Both the position numbers and the translations under genes were made by a program. DNA of 64,000 nt from Myxococcota bacterium (GTDB taxonomy: Bacteria > Myxococcota > XYA12-FULL-58-9 > JALHOP01), in contig JALHOP010000009.1 in the NCBI GenBank assembly GCA_022842935.1, positions 186,001 to 250,000 of the forward strand, written 5' to 3'. Under the pieces are notes generated by a model. It made no database searches and was not told the origin of the DNA. It saw nothing but the letters and a program-made list of their open reading frames with translations. Positions 28,261 through 37,900 of the stretch are shown here, piece by piece (positions within the stretch are counted from its first letter, which is position 1; each line of letters opens with the position of its first letter).

Positions 28261-31200
28261 ATGATCCCGACAGTCATTTCTCGGTTCGAATCTCAGGCCG
28301 ACCGTACACCAGACGCGCCAGCCGCCACCTTCCAGGGCGCGACGCTGAGCTATGCCCAGCTCGACGCGCGCGCGAACGGACTCGCGGCGACCCTGCGCGA
28401 GCGCGGCGTGGGGCCCGATGTCGTCGTCGCCGTCTGCGTCCCCCGCTCGTTCGAGATGGCAGTCGCCGTGCTCGGGGTCTTGAAGGCGGGTGGCGCGTAC
28501 GTGCCGCTCGACCCGGCGTATCCCCGCGAGCGGCTCTCGGCGATGCTCGATGACGCACGCGTGCAACACGTCGTCGCGCACAGCGCGACCGCCGAGCTCG
28601 TCCCCGGCCGTAACGCTATCTTAATGGACAAAGACGCGCCGTACCCACGTCGCGAACGCTTGCCGATCGTCGCTGGGCTCACGCACCTCGCCTACGTCAT
28701 TTTCACCTCGGGATCGACCGGACGCCCCAAAGGCGTTGCGATGATCCACCACCCACTCGCGAACCTCATCGCCTGGCAACTCGACGACTCCAAGGTCGGG
28801 GCCGGCGAACGCACGCTGCAGTTCTCCCCGCTCGCATTCGACGTCTCGTTCCAGGAGCTCTTCGGAACCTGGTGCGCTGGGGGCGAGCTGATGCTCGTCG
28901 ACGAGGCGCTACGCATCGACACCGTGCGCTTGCTGCGCTTCATGAAGGACGAGCGCGTCGCCCGTGTCTTCATGCCCTTCATTGCGATGCAGTCGCTCGC
29001 AGAGATCGTTCCGTCACCCGAGCTGACCCCATCGTCGCTGCGCGAGATGATCACGGCGGGCGAGCAACTGCAGGTCACGCCCCAGCTCGTCCGTTTCTTC
29101 GAGTCGGTGCCGGGAGTCACCCTCGCCAACCACTACGGTCCATCCGAGACCCACGTGGTGACGGCCATGACCTTGAAGGGAGCGCCTTCCGCATGGCCGA
29201 AGCTGCCGTCCATCGGCAAAGCTCTGCCAAACGTCACGACGCCGATTCTCGACGACAAGCGAAACGTCGTTCCGGCCGGCGAAGTCGGGGAGCTCTATCT
29301 CGGCGGCGTCCACCTGGCGCGCGGCTACCTGCATCGGCCGGAGCTCACCGCTGAGCGCTTCGTGACCGTGAATGGCGAACGTCTGTACAAGACGGGTGAC
29401 CTCGCCCGTGTCCGGCCAGACGGCGAAATCGATTTCTTGGGACGCGCCGACGGTCAGGTGAAGATCCGCGGCCATCGCGTTGAGCTCGGCGAGGTCGAGA
29501 TAGCGGTCACCGAGCATCCGAAGGTACGCCAGGCCGCCGCGACTGTCCGCGATGGAAGACTCGTCGCATACATGGTTGGCGATGACGACGGCACGCTCGT
29601 CGCGCGGGTGCGCGACCTGCTCACGCAGAAGTTGCCAGCCTACATGGTGCCGACGAGCTTCGTCGTTCTGCCCGAGTTGCCCAAGACGCCGAGCGGCAAG
29701 ATCGATCGTAAGTCGCTGCCCGACCCGCCACGCGCCAGACCGGATCTCGCGACTCCTTGGGCCGCGCCGGAAGGGCCGGTCGAGGCATCGATCGCGCAGG
29801 GCTGGGCCGATATCCTCAAGATCGACAATGTCGGCCGCGACGACAATTTCTTCGACCTTGGCGGCAACTCGTTGCTTGCGGTGCGTGCTATCGCGGAGCT
29901 GCGCGAGGCGCAAGGCGTCGACGTGTCGGTCGTGCGTCTCTACGAGCGTCCTACGGTGCGAGGCATTGCCGAGGCGGTGGCGAGTGAGCGCGCCGCCGAC
30001 CCGACGCACGAGTCGCTTCTGGGCGCAGCGCAACCGAAGACGACGAAGGCGCGGCTCGGTGTCGACAAGGTGCCGATCGCCATCGTCGGCATGGCGGCGC
30101 GCTACCCCGGCGCCCGCGACCTAACCGCCTTCTGGGATAACCTCGCCCGCGGCGTTGAATCGATCGGGCGCTTCGCTGAGCACGAGCTACCGCCGGCACA
30201 TCGCAGCCTCGCCGACTATGTGCCTGCGCGTGGGCTTCTCGACGGCATCGAAGACTTCGATGCGTCGTTCTTCGGCGTGACTCCGGGCGAAGCGTCGGTC
30301 CTCGATCCGCAGCAGCGGTTGTTGCTCGAGCTCGCCTGGGAGGCGCTCGAGCACGCGGGGCATGCCCCAGAGCGCATCATGGGGAGCGTCGGCGTCTTCG
30401 CGGGCACACACGTCAACACCTACTTCCAGAATCACCTGTTCAAGCGGGCCGACGTCGACGCGCGTATCGGCGCCTTCAACGTCATGGTCGCGAACGAAAA
30501 AGACTACGTCGCGACCCGCATCGCGCATCGCTTGTCGCTCACGGGACCCGCCATCAGCGTTCATACCGCTTGCTCGACGTCGCTCGTCGCCATTGCGCAG
30601 GCCATCGACAGCCTCCACCTGGGCCACTGCGACGTGGCGCTCGCTGGCGGCGCCGCCGTCACTCTGCCGCAGAAGACGGGTCACGTCTTCGCCGATGGCG
30701 GCATCATGTCGAGAGACGGCAGCACGCGCTCGTTCGATGCCCAAGGCTCGGGCACCGTCTTCAGCGACGGCGGCGGCATGGTGGTCCTCAAACGACTCCC
30801 CGACGCCGTGCGTGATGGCGACACGATCTACGCGTTGCTCGTGGGCAGTGCACTGAACAACGACGGCGGCGACAAAGCGAGTTTCATGGCGCCTTCGTCG
30901 AGTGGCCAGTCGAAGGTCGTCTCGCTGGCGCTCGCTGACGCTGGCGTCAGTGCACGCGACATCGACTACGTGGAGGCCCACGGGACGGCCACTCCGATTG
31001 GCGACCCCATCGAGGTCGAGGGTCTCACTCGGGCCTATCGCCAGCACACTCAGGATGTCGGTTATTGCGGACTTGGGTCCGTGAAGTCGAACATCGGCCA
31101 TACCGTCGCCGCGGCGGGCGTCGCTGGTGTGATCAAGACGGCCTTGGCGCTGCATCATCAGATGATTCCGGCGTCGCTGCACTACGAGAAGCCCAACCCG

Positions 31201-34200
31201 GCAATCGATTTCGGCAAGAGCCCGTTCAATGTGGTCGCGACGGCCAAGAGCTGGCATCGCAGTGAGCGCGTGCGTCGTGCCGGCGTGAGCTCGTTCGGCG
31301 TTGGCGGTACGAACGCGCACGTGATCATGCAAGAGGCACCGGTCGCGCCCGTCCGCGACGTTCGCTCGCGCGCCTACGTGTTGCCCATCTCGGCACGCAA
31401 TCCTCAAGTGCTGGCCGCTATGACGGACCGCCTTGTTGCCTCTTTGGCGGACGGCAATCTGCTCGTTGCCGACGTCGCTGCGACCCTCGCGCTTGGTCGC
31501 CGTGCCTTCTCCGAGCGCCGCGCCGTGGTCGCGAGCACGCGCGACGAAGCTATGACGGCTTTCAAGTCGGGCGAGGCCCGCCGTGTCATCACGCGAAGCA
31601 TGCCGCCAAAGGCCGTGCACGCCGTCTTCATGTTCCCGGGGCAAGGCTCGCAGACCGTGGGCATGGGCAAGAAGCTCTACGAGCGCTTCGCTGCCTTTCG
31701 CGCGGTCGTCGATGACTGCGCGGAGGTACTCGAGCCCCATTTGGGCCGCGACCTGCGCGAGCTCATCTGGCCGGCCTCGTCCGTGTCAGCCGACGACGCG
31801 GCAGCGGCCTTGCGCGATACCGCGATTGCGCAGTCGGCGCTCTTCACCATCGAGTTGGCCACGGCGACGCTGTGGATGGACTTCGGGGTCGTCCCGACCG
31901 CGATGGTTGGACACAGTGTGGGCGAGTTCGTCGCAGCGTGTTTGTCCGGGGTCTTCTCGCGCGCAGATGGCCTGCGTTTGGTTGCGACCCGCGGGCGCCT
32001 CATGGCGGCAATGGCGCCTGGCGCCATGATGTCGGTGCGCATGGCGGAGGCCGACCTTGCGAAAGAGCTCCCCGATGGCGTCTCGATCGCCACGGTCAAC
32101 GCGCCGATGCTCTCCGTGGTCTCTGGCCCGACCGATGCCATCGCGGCTTTCGGTCAGAAGCTCGAGGCCAAGGGTATCGCCGCCAAGGCGCTCCACACCT
32201 CACACGCTTTCCACTCCGCGATGATGGATGGTGCTCTTCCGGCCTTCCGCGAAACCGTAAAGAGCGTCAAGCTCGCGGCGCCCACCATCCCGTTCGCGTC
32301 GACCGTCAACGGGGCCTGGGTGGACGCAAAGGTCGCCACCGACGTCGAATATTGGGCGACGCATCTGCGCAAGACCGTGCGCTTCGTCGACGCCATGGCG
32401 ACGATCGCCGGCGACGATGCGCGTTTGCTCATCGAGTGCGGTCCGCGTAACGCGCTCTCGCAGCTGGCCCGCCAGCAGCCCAGCGAGAAGGGCAGGGGGC
32501 GCGTCGTCGCAAGTCTTGCCGAGGGCCTCGTGGATGACGACGAGGACAACGCCTTCGCGCATGCCTTGGCGCAAGCTTGGAGTTGGGGCGCGCCCATCGA
32601 TTGGTCGCGCGTCTACGCCGACGACCAGGTGCGTCGTGTTGCGCTGCCTTCGTATCCGTTCGACCGCAAACGTCATTGGGTGGAGCCAACTGCGCAGGCC
32701 GCGCCAGAGGCCACCCCCGTGCAACAGGCCGCAGTGGCTGTGCCGCCTCCCGCGCAGCCCATCGAGGAAAGCTCCAACCCCATGGCAAATAGCAACGCAA
32801 CGCTCGAGGCGCTCAAGCGAGCCTTCGAGGATGTCTCAGGACTCGATCTCGCGAACGCGGATCCAGGTGCTTCGTTCTTCGAGCTGGGTGTCGACTCTTT
32901 GCTTCTCACGCAGCTAGCCCTGAAGGTGCAGAGCGCTTTCGGCGTCAAGGTCACGTTCCGCCAGCTCACCGAGAGCTTCGGTACCTTGAGCGCACTCGTC
33001 GCGCACCTCGAGGCCAGCGGCGCTGGCGTTGTCGCCGCGAGGCTGGCGCCTGCGCCGGTAGCGACACCGAGCGCCGCGCCGCAGGTAGCGAGCGCACCGC
33101 AGGTGATGGTCGCTCCGCACATGATGGCCCCGCAGATGATGTCCGCTCCAGTCGTGGGAGGCGACCCTGTCCGTCAGCTCATCGACGCGCAGCTTCGGGT
33201 CATGCAGCAGCAGCTCGCGTTGCTTGCTGGGCAGCCGATGGCGTCGGCGCCGATGACCATGACGGCGCCGACGGTCGATAGCCGACCCGCGATGGCTGAT
33301 AGCCGAACGCCGAGTACCGAGAGCTTAGGAGCGACGGCCGAGCACCGCGCACCTGCGGCACCGACAACCGGCAAGGACGACGATGAGGTCAAGGCAACGC
33401 AGAAGTACGACGTCAAGAAGGCCTTTGGCGCCATTGCTCGGATCACGACGACGAACGACGGAGGCCTGACGCCCAAGCAGCAAGCACGCGTCGACGCCCT
33501 GACGCGGCGTTATACTCAGAAGACCGCGAAGTCGAAGGCGTACACCACCCAGCACCGGCCGCACCTCGCCGACCCGCGTGTGGTCACCGGCTTTCGACCC
33601 GCCATCAAGGAGCTCGTCTATCAGATCGTCGTCGAGCGCTCGAAAGGCTGTCGGCTCTGGGACATCGACGGCAACGAATACATCGATGCCTTGAACGGCT
33701 TCGGTTCGAACTTCTTCGGCAACAGTCCCGATTTCATCGTCAAGGCGATTCGCGAGCAGCTCGACAAGGGCTACGAGCTTGGCCCGCAGCATGTCCTTGC
33801 TGGAGAAGTCGCGAAGATGTTCTGCGAGCTGGTCGGCGCCGACCGCGCCGGCTGGTGCAATACCGGCTCCGAAGCGGTGATGGGCGCCTTGCGTGTCGCG
33901 CGTACGGTCACCGGTCGCAAGACCGTCGCCATCTTCACGGGCAGCTACCACGGTATCTTCGACGAGGTCCTGGTGCGAGGCACCAAGACCTTGCGCTCGC
34001 TCCCCGCAGCCCCGGGCATCATGCCGGAATACGTGGGTAACGTCTTGGTGCTCGACTACGGCACTGATGAGTCGCTCAAGATCATCCGCGAGCGCGCAGG
34101 TGAGCTCGCCGCCGTCATGATCGAGCCCATTCAGAGTCGCCGGCCGGACTTCGCGCCGCGCGAGTTCGTCCACGCGCTACGCGAGATCACGACGAAGTCG

Positions 34201-34953
34201 GGTAGCGCTTTGATCTTCGATGAGGTGATCACTGGCCTGCGTATGGGCCACGGCGGTGCCCAGGAGTTCTATGGCGTCAAGGCGGACATTGCGACCTACG
34301 GTAAGGTCATCGGTGGCGGTATGCCCATCGGTGTCATCGCCGGTAAGCGCGAATGGCTCGACGCACTCGATGGTGGCTTCTGGCAGTTTGGCGATGCTTC
34401 GACACCGCCTGTCGGTGTCACGTATTTCGCGGGGACCTTCGTGCGTCACCCCTTCGCGCTCGTGGCCGCCAAAGCGGTCTGCGAGTATCTCAAGACACAT
34501 GGCCCTTCGGTTCAGCAGGGCGTGAGCGAGAAGGCGGCCCGATTCCAGAACGAGCTCAATGCCTTCTTCGAGGGCGTCGAAGCCCCCGTGAAGGTGAAGC
34601 GCTTCGCGTCGCTGTGGAAGATCACGATGACCAGCGACCAGCCTTGGGGCGACTTGTTGTTCGTCACCATGCGCGAGAAGGGGCTGCACATCCTCGATGG
34701 CTTCCCATGCTTCATGACGCTCGCGCACACGGACGCCGACGTCGATCGCATGATCGCCATCGTCAAGGAGGCCACGCGCGAGCTCATCGCCGGGGACCTG
34801 CTGCCTGGCAAAGCCGAGTCCGAGCCTCAAGCGCTCGATGCGAACAAGCCGCCCGTTCCCGGAGCTCGGCTGGGTAAAGATCGCGACGGTCGCCCCGCTT
34901 GGTTCGTTCCGAACCCAAATGAGCCCGGCAAATATTTGCAGGTGAACGCGTGA
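28261..34953 (+). CDS. Hybrid NRPS/PKS: A-PCP-KS-AT-ACP-aminotransferase
   Basis: This 2230-residue megasynthase contains, in order: adenylation domain (1-490; FTSGSTGRPKG loop, K480), PCP (S537), ketosynthase (600-1027; C771, H907, H947 all present), acyltransferase (1120-1440; S1219 in GHSVGE, malonyl-type HAFH at 1315-1318), ACP (S1546), a Met/Pro/Ala-rich linker, and a class III PLP aminotransferase (1768-2190; K2015 in TYGKVIGGG). There is no ketoreductase. The specificity code read by hand against GrsA is DVQFIAHVVK, a proline code. The logic is that prolyl-PCP is extended by malonyl and the beta-ketone becomes a beta-amine, as in McyE and MycA aminotransferase modules. Start at ATG 28261, with only a weak ribosome site; TTGCAC (28217-28222) and GACAAT (28240-28245) at 17-base spacing could be a weak promoter. 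Overlaps the next gene by four bases. Confidence 0.93.
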   Translation: MIPTVISRFESQADRTPDAPAATFQGATLSYAQLDARANGLAATLRERGVGPDVVVAVCVPRSFEMAVAVLGVLKAGGAYVPLDPAYPRERLSAMLDDARVQHVVAHSATAELVPGRNAILMDKDAPYPRRERLPIVAGLTHLAYVIFTSGSTGRPKGVAMIHHPLANLIAWQLDDSKVGAGERTLQFSPLAFDVSFQELFGTWCAGGELMLVDEALRIDTVRLLRFMKDERVARVFMPFIAMQSLAEIVPSPELTPSSLREMITAGEQLQVTPQLVRFFESVPGVTLANHYGPSETHVVTAMTLKGAPSAWPKLPSIGKALPNVTTPILDDKRNVVPAGEVGELYLGGVHLARGYLHRPELTAERFVTVNGERLYKTGDLARVRPDGEIDFLGRADGQVKIRGHRVELGEVEIAVTEHPKVRQAAATVRDGRLVAYMVGDDDGTLVARVRDLLTQKLPAYMVPTSFVVLPELPKTPSGKIDRKSLPDPPRARPDLATPWAAPEGPVEASIAQGWADILKIDNVGRDDNFFDLGGNSLLAVRAIAELREAQGVDVSVVRLYERPTVRGIAEAVASERAADPTHESLLGAAQPKTTKARLGVDKVPIAIVGMAARYPGARDLTAFWDNLARGVESIGRFAEHELPPAHRSLADYVPARGLLDGIEDFDASFFGVTPGEASVLDPQQRLLLELAWEALEHAGHAPERIMGSVGVFAGTHVNTYFQNHLFKRADVDARIGAFNVMVANEKDYVATRIAHRLSLTGPAISVHTACSTSLVAIAQAIDSLHLGHCDVALAGGAAVTLPQKTGHVFADGGIMSRDGSTRSFDAQGSGTVFSDGGGMVVLKRLPDAVRDGDTIYALLVGSALNNDGGDKASFMAPSSSGQSKVVSLALADAGVSARDIDYVEAHGTATPIGDPIEVEGLTRAYRQHTQDVGYCGLGSVKSNIGHTVAAAGVAGVIKTALALHHQMIPASLHYEKPNPAIDFGKSPFNVVATAKSWHRSERVRRAGVSSFGVGGTNAHVIMQEAPVAPVRDVRSRAYVLPISARNPQVLAAMTDRLVASLADGNLLVADVAATLALGRRAFSERRAVVASTRDEAMTAFKSGEARRVITRSMPPKAVHAVFMFPGQGSQTVGMGKKLYERFAAFRAVVDDCAEVLEPHLGRDLRELIWPASSVSADDAAAALRDTAIAQSALFTIELATATLWMDFGVVPTAMVGHSVGEFVAACLSGVFSRADGLRLVATRGRLMAAMAPGAMMSVRMAEADLAKELPDGVSIATVNAPMLSVVSGPTDAIAAFGQKLEAKGIAAKALHTSHAFHSAMMDGALPAFRETVKSVKLAAPTIPFASTVNGAWVDAKVATDVEYWATHLRKTVRFVDAMATIAGDDARLLIECGPRNALSQLARQQPSEKGRGRVVASLAEGLVDDDEDNAFAHALAQAWSWGAPIDWSRVYADDQVRRVALPSYPFDRKRHWVEPTAQAAPEATPVQQAAVAVPPPAQPIEESSNPMANSNATLEALKRAFEDVSGLDLANADPGASFFELGVDSLLLTQLALKVQSAFGVKVTFRQLTESFGTLSALVAHLEASGAGVVAARLAPAPVATPSAAPQVASAPQVMVAPHMMAPQMMSAPVVGGDPVRQLIDAQLRVMQQQLALLAGQPMASAPMTMTAPTVDSRPAMADSRTPSTESLGATAEHRAPAAPTTGKDDDEVKATQKYDVKKAFGAIARITTTNDGGLTPKQQARVDALTRRYTQKTAKSKAYTTQHRPHLADPRVVTGFRPAIKELVYQIVVERSKGCRLWDIDGNEYIDALNGFGSNFFGNSPDFIVKAIREQLDKGYELGPQHVLAGEVAKMFCELVGADRAGWCNTGSEAVMGALRVARTVTGRKTVAIFTGSYHGIFDEVLVRGTKTLRSLPAAPGIMPEYVGNVLVLDYGTDESLKIIRERAGELAAVMIEPIQSRRPDFAPREFVHALREITTKSGSALIFDEVITGLRMGHGGAQEFYGVKADIATYGKVIGGGMPIGVIAGKREWLDALDGGFWQFGDASTPPVGVTYFAGTFVRHPFALVAAKAVCEYLKTHGPSVQQGVSEKAARFQNELNAFFEGVEAPVKVKRFASLWKITMTSDQPWGDLLFVTMREKGLHILDGFPCFMTLAHTDADVDRMIAIVKEATRELIAGDLLPGKAESEPQALDANKPPVPGARLGKDRDGRPAWFVPNPNEPGKYLQVNA

Positions 34954-37900
34954 GTGGTCCCAAGCTCGAGGCAGTCGACTTCGATCCGTTCGCGGGAGCA
35001 GAGCTCGTCAGCACCGGCGCATCGACCGAGGCGCAGCGTGAGCTTTGGACAGCGTCGCAGCTCGGTGACGATGCCTCGTGCGCCTTCAACGAATCGGTGA
35101 GCTTGGTCCTCGAAGGGACCCTCGACGTCGAGGCCATGAACCTCGCTTTGGGTGATCTCACGCAGCGGCACGAATCGCTGCGCATGACTTTTGCGCCCGA
35201 TGGCGCGAGCTTCGTCGTCGCGCAGTCGGTAAGCAGCGCGCCTCGCCGAGAGGACTTCTCCGGTAAGGGCGCATCCGAGCGCGAAGCCGCTCTCGCCAAG
35301 CTCAAGGTCGCGGAAGTCGAGACGGCTTTCGACCTCGGTACGGGTCCCCTCTGTCGCTTCGTGCTCATCACGATGGCGCCCGACCGGCACGTGCTCATCA
35401 TCACTGCCCACCACGTGGTCTGCGACGGCTGGTCGCTCGCCGTCATGCTTGCCGACTTGGGCAAGCTATACACGGCGCGAAAGAACAAGACCGAACACAC
35501 CGCCAAGCCAGTCCGCTTCAGCGACTACGCCGCCGCGCAAGCAGCCTACGAGAAGTCCCCAGACTACGCCGCTGACGAAGCCTTTTGGATGAAGCAGTTC
35601 AGCGTGCAGCCAGATCCGCTCGAGCTGCCGCTCGATCGCGCGCGTCCAAAGGTCAAGACCTACGCCTCGCGGCGCATCGATCACGTTCTCGACGCGCAGC
35701 TCGTCGACGCCGTGAAGAAGCTCGGTTCCAAGAGCAGCACGTCTTTCTTTACGACCTTGCTTGCCGGTTTTGGTGCTCTGTTGCACCGGCTAACCCACCA
35801 AGACGAAGTCGTCATCGCCATCCCGTCCGCCGGCCAGTCGGCAACTGGTATGCTCGAGCTTGTTGGTCACTGCGTCAACGCGCTACCCCTGCGTTTTGCG
35901 ACCCAGCGCGCCGAGCCTGCGGCAACCCTCCTGTCACGTGTTCGCGGCGTCATGCTCGACGCCGTCGAGCATCAGCGCCTCACCTTCGGCAGCCTGGTTA
36001 AGAAGCTCGGCGTAACGCGCGACCCCTCGCGCCTCCCATTGGTCTCGGTGCTCTTCAACGTCGACCAAGCGATTGATGGCGACAAGCTCGGCTTCGCGGG
36101 CCTTCGGGCGTCGTTCGCGAGTAACCCGCGCCACTACGAGAACTTCGAGATCTTCATCAACGCCGCTGAATACCGCGGCGTGTTGACGCTCGAGTGCCAG
36201 TACAACACCGACCTCTTCGACGATGCCACCATCCGCCGCTGGCTCGCCTCTTACGAGACTATGTTGCGTGACTGGACAGCGCACGCTGACCGCACTGTCG
36301 GCGCACTCGACATCGGTGCGAAGCTCACGCGCGACGAAACGCAGTCCGAATTCCCCCTTGTGGAGGCGCATGCGCTCGTGTTCGCGCAAGCGGACAGAAC
36401 GCCGAATGCGGTCGCCGTCGTCCAGGGTAGCCGCAAGCTCACGTATAAAGAGCTCGCCGACAGGGCGCGGTCGCTAGCCGACGTGCTAGTCGAGAGTGGG
36501 GTAGGGGACGAGACCATCGTCGGCATCCACCTGAACCGTACTCCCGAGATGGTGGTGGCCGTCCTCGCCGTGCAAGAGGCCGGTGGCGCTTACGTTCCGC
36601 TCGACCCCGCGTTCCCGGCGGAGCGTCTGCAGTTCATGATCGCGGACTCTAAGGCGCCGGTGGTGATCACCGAGAGTGCCCTCGCGCATACCTTTGTCGA
36701 TGTCGGCGTCAAACAGCTGCTCGTCGACAAGCTCGAAGCAAAGCCTCCCAAGCTCGATCGTCCAAAGCGAAACCGCCCCGAGGCACTCGCCTACGTGCTG
36801 TACACCTCCGGCTCGACCGGTAAGCCCAAGGGGGTCGCGGTGCCGCATCGCGCCCTCGTGAACTTCCTCGTCAGCATGCAGAAAGAGCCGGGCTTGAAGG
36901 CGACCGACCGCTTGCTGGCGGTTACGACACTCTCGTTCGATATCGCCGGCCTCGAGCTCTTCCTCCCGCTCATCACTGGCGCGCGTGTCGTGCTCGCCAC
37001 GAAGGAGCAAACGACGGACGGTGCCGAGCTCGTGCGGCTCATCAACGACGAAGGCGTTACGTACATGCAAGCGACGCCCTCGACGTGGCGCTTGCTTCTC
37101 GCGACGGGCTGGACTGGCAACCCTGCTTTTACGGCCTTGTGCGGTGGCGAGGCCGTCTCGCCCGAGCTCGCGCGCGACGTGGGTAGCAAGGTCGGCGCCC
37201 TTTGGAACATGTACGGCCCCACCGAGACGACGATCTGGTCGACGTGCGCCAAGCTCGCGCCCAATCTTGCCCGCGTGACGCTCGGGCCGCCCATCGCGAA
37301 CACCCGTCTTTACGTGCTCGACGCCGACAGGCAGCCCGTGCTCCCGGGTATCGTCGGTGAGCTCTACATCGCCGGCGACGGCGTCGCGCGCGAATACCTT
37401 GGCAGACCAGACCTCACTGCCGAGCGATTTCTCGCGGTGAACGGTGAGCGGGCCTACCGCACTGGCGACCTCGTGCGCCGCCACGCCAACGGGCACCTGG
37501 AGTTCATTGGTCGCGCTGATACCCAGATCAAGTTGCGCGGCTTCCGTATAGAGCTCGGCGAGATCGAAAGCGCCATGCGAGCGCACCCTGACGTCGACGA
37601 CGCGGTTGCCATTGTCCGCGAAGACCGACAAGGCGACCCCCGCCTCGTCGGCTACATCGTCGCCAAGCGTGAGATCGCTGCGGACGACATGCGCCATCAC
37701 CTGGGCAAGACCTTGCCCGAGTACATGCGTCCGCAAGTGTACGTCCGGCTCGAGGCCTTCCCGCTGACACCGAACAACAAGGTGGACCGTAAACGACTAC
37801 CGGCCCCGAGCGGCGAGCAGGAGAGTAAGCGAGCCCATATCGAGCCCCAAACCGAGCTCGAGAAGCAGGTGGCTGCCATCTTCGGCGATGTCCTCGGCAT

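Noticed and set aside
29014-30033. Long antisense frame (339 codons) inside the NRPS/PKS gene
   Set aside because: Shadow of high-GC coding sequence; no domain, no ribosome site, and it opposes well-supported adenylation and carrier domains.
30187-31740. 517-codon minus-strand frame opposite the ketosynthase
   Set aside because: Arg/Asp/His-rich shadow translation of the ketosynthase; no recognised motif.
31350-32900. Ketoreductase or dehydratase domain in the PKS module
   Set aside because: The region from KS to ACP is accounted for by the acyltransferase; no Rossmann GxGxxG with Tyr-Lys or hot-dog motif is seen, so the beta-ketone should remain for transamination.
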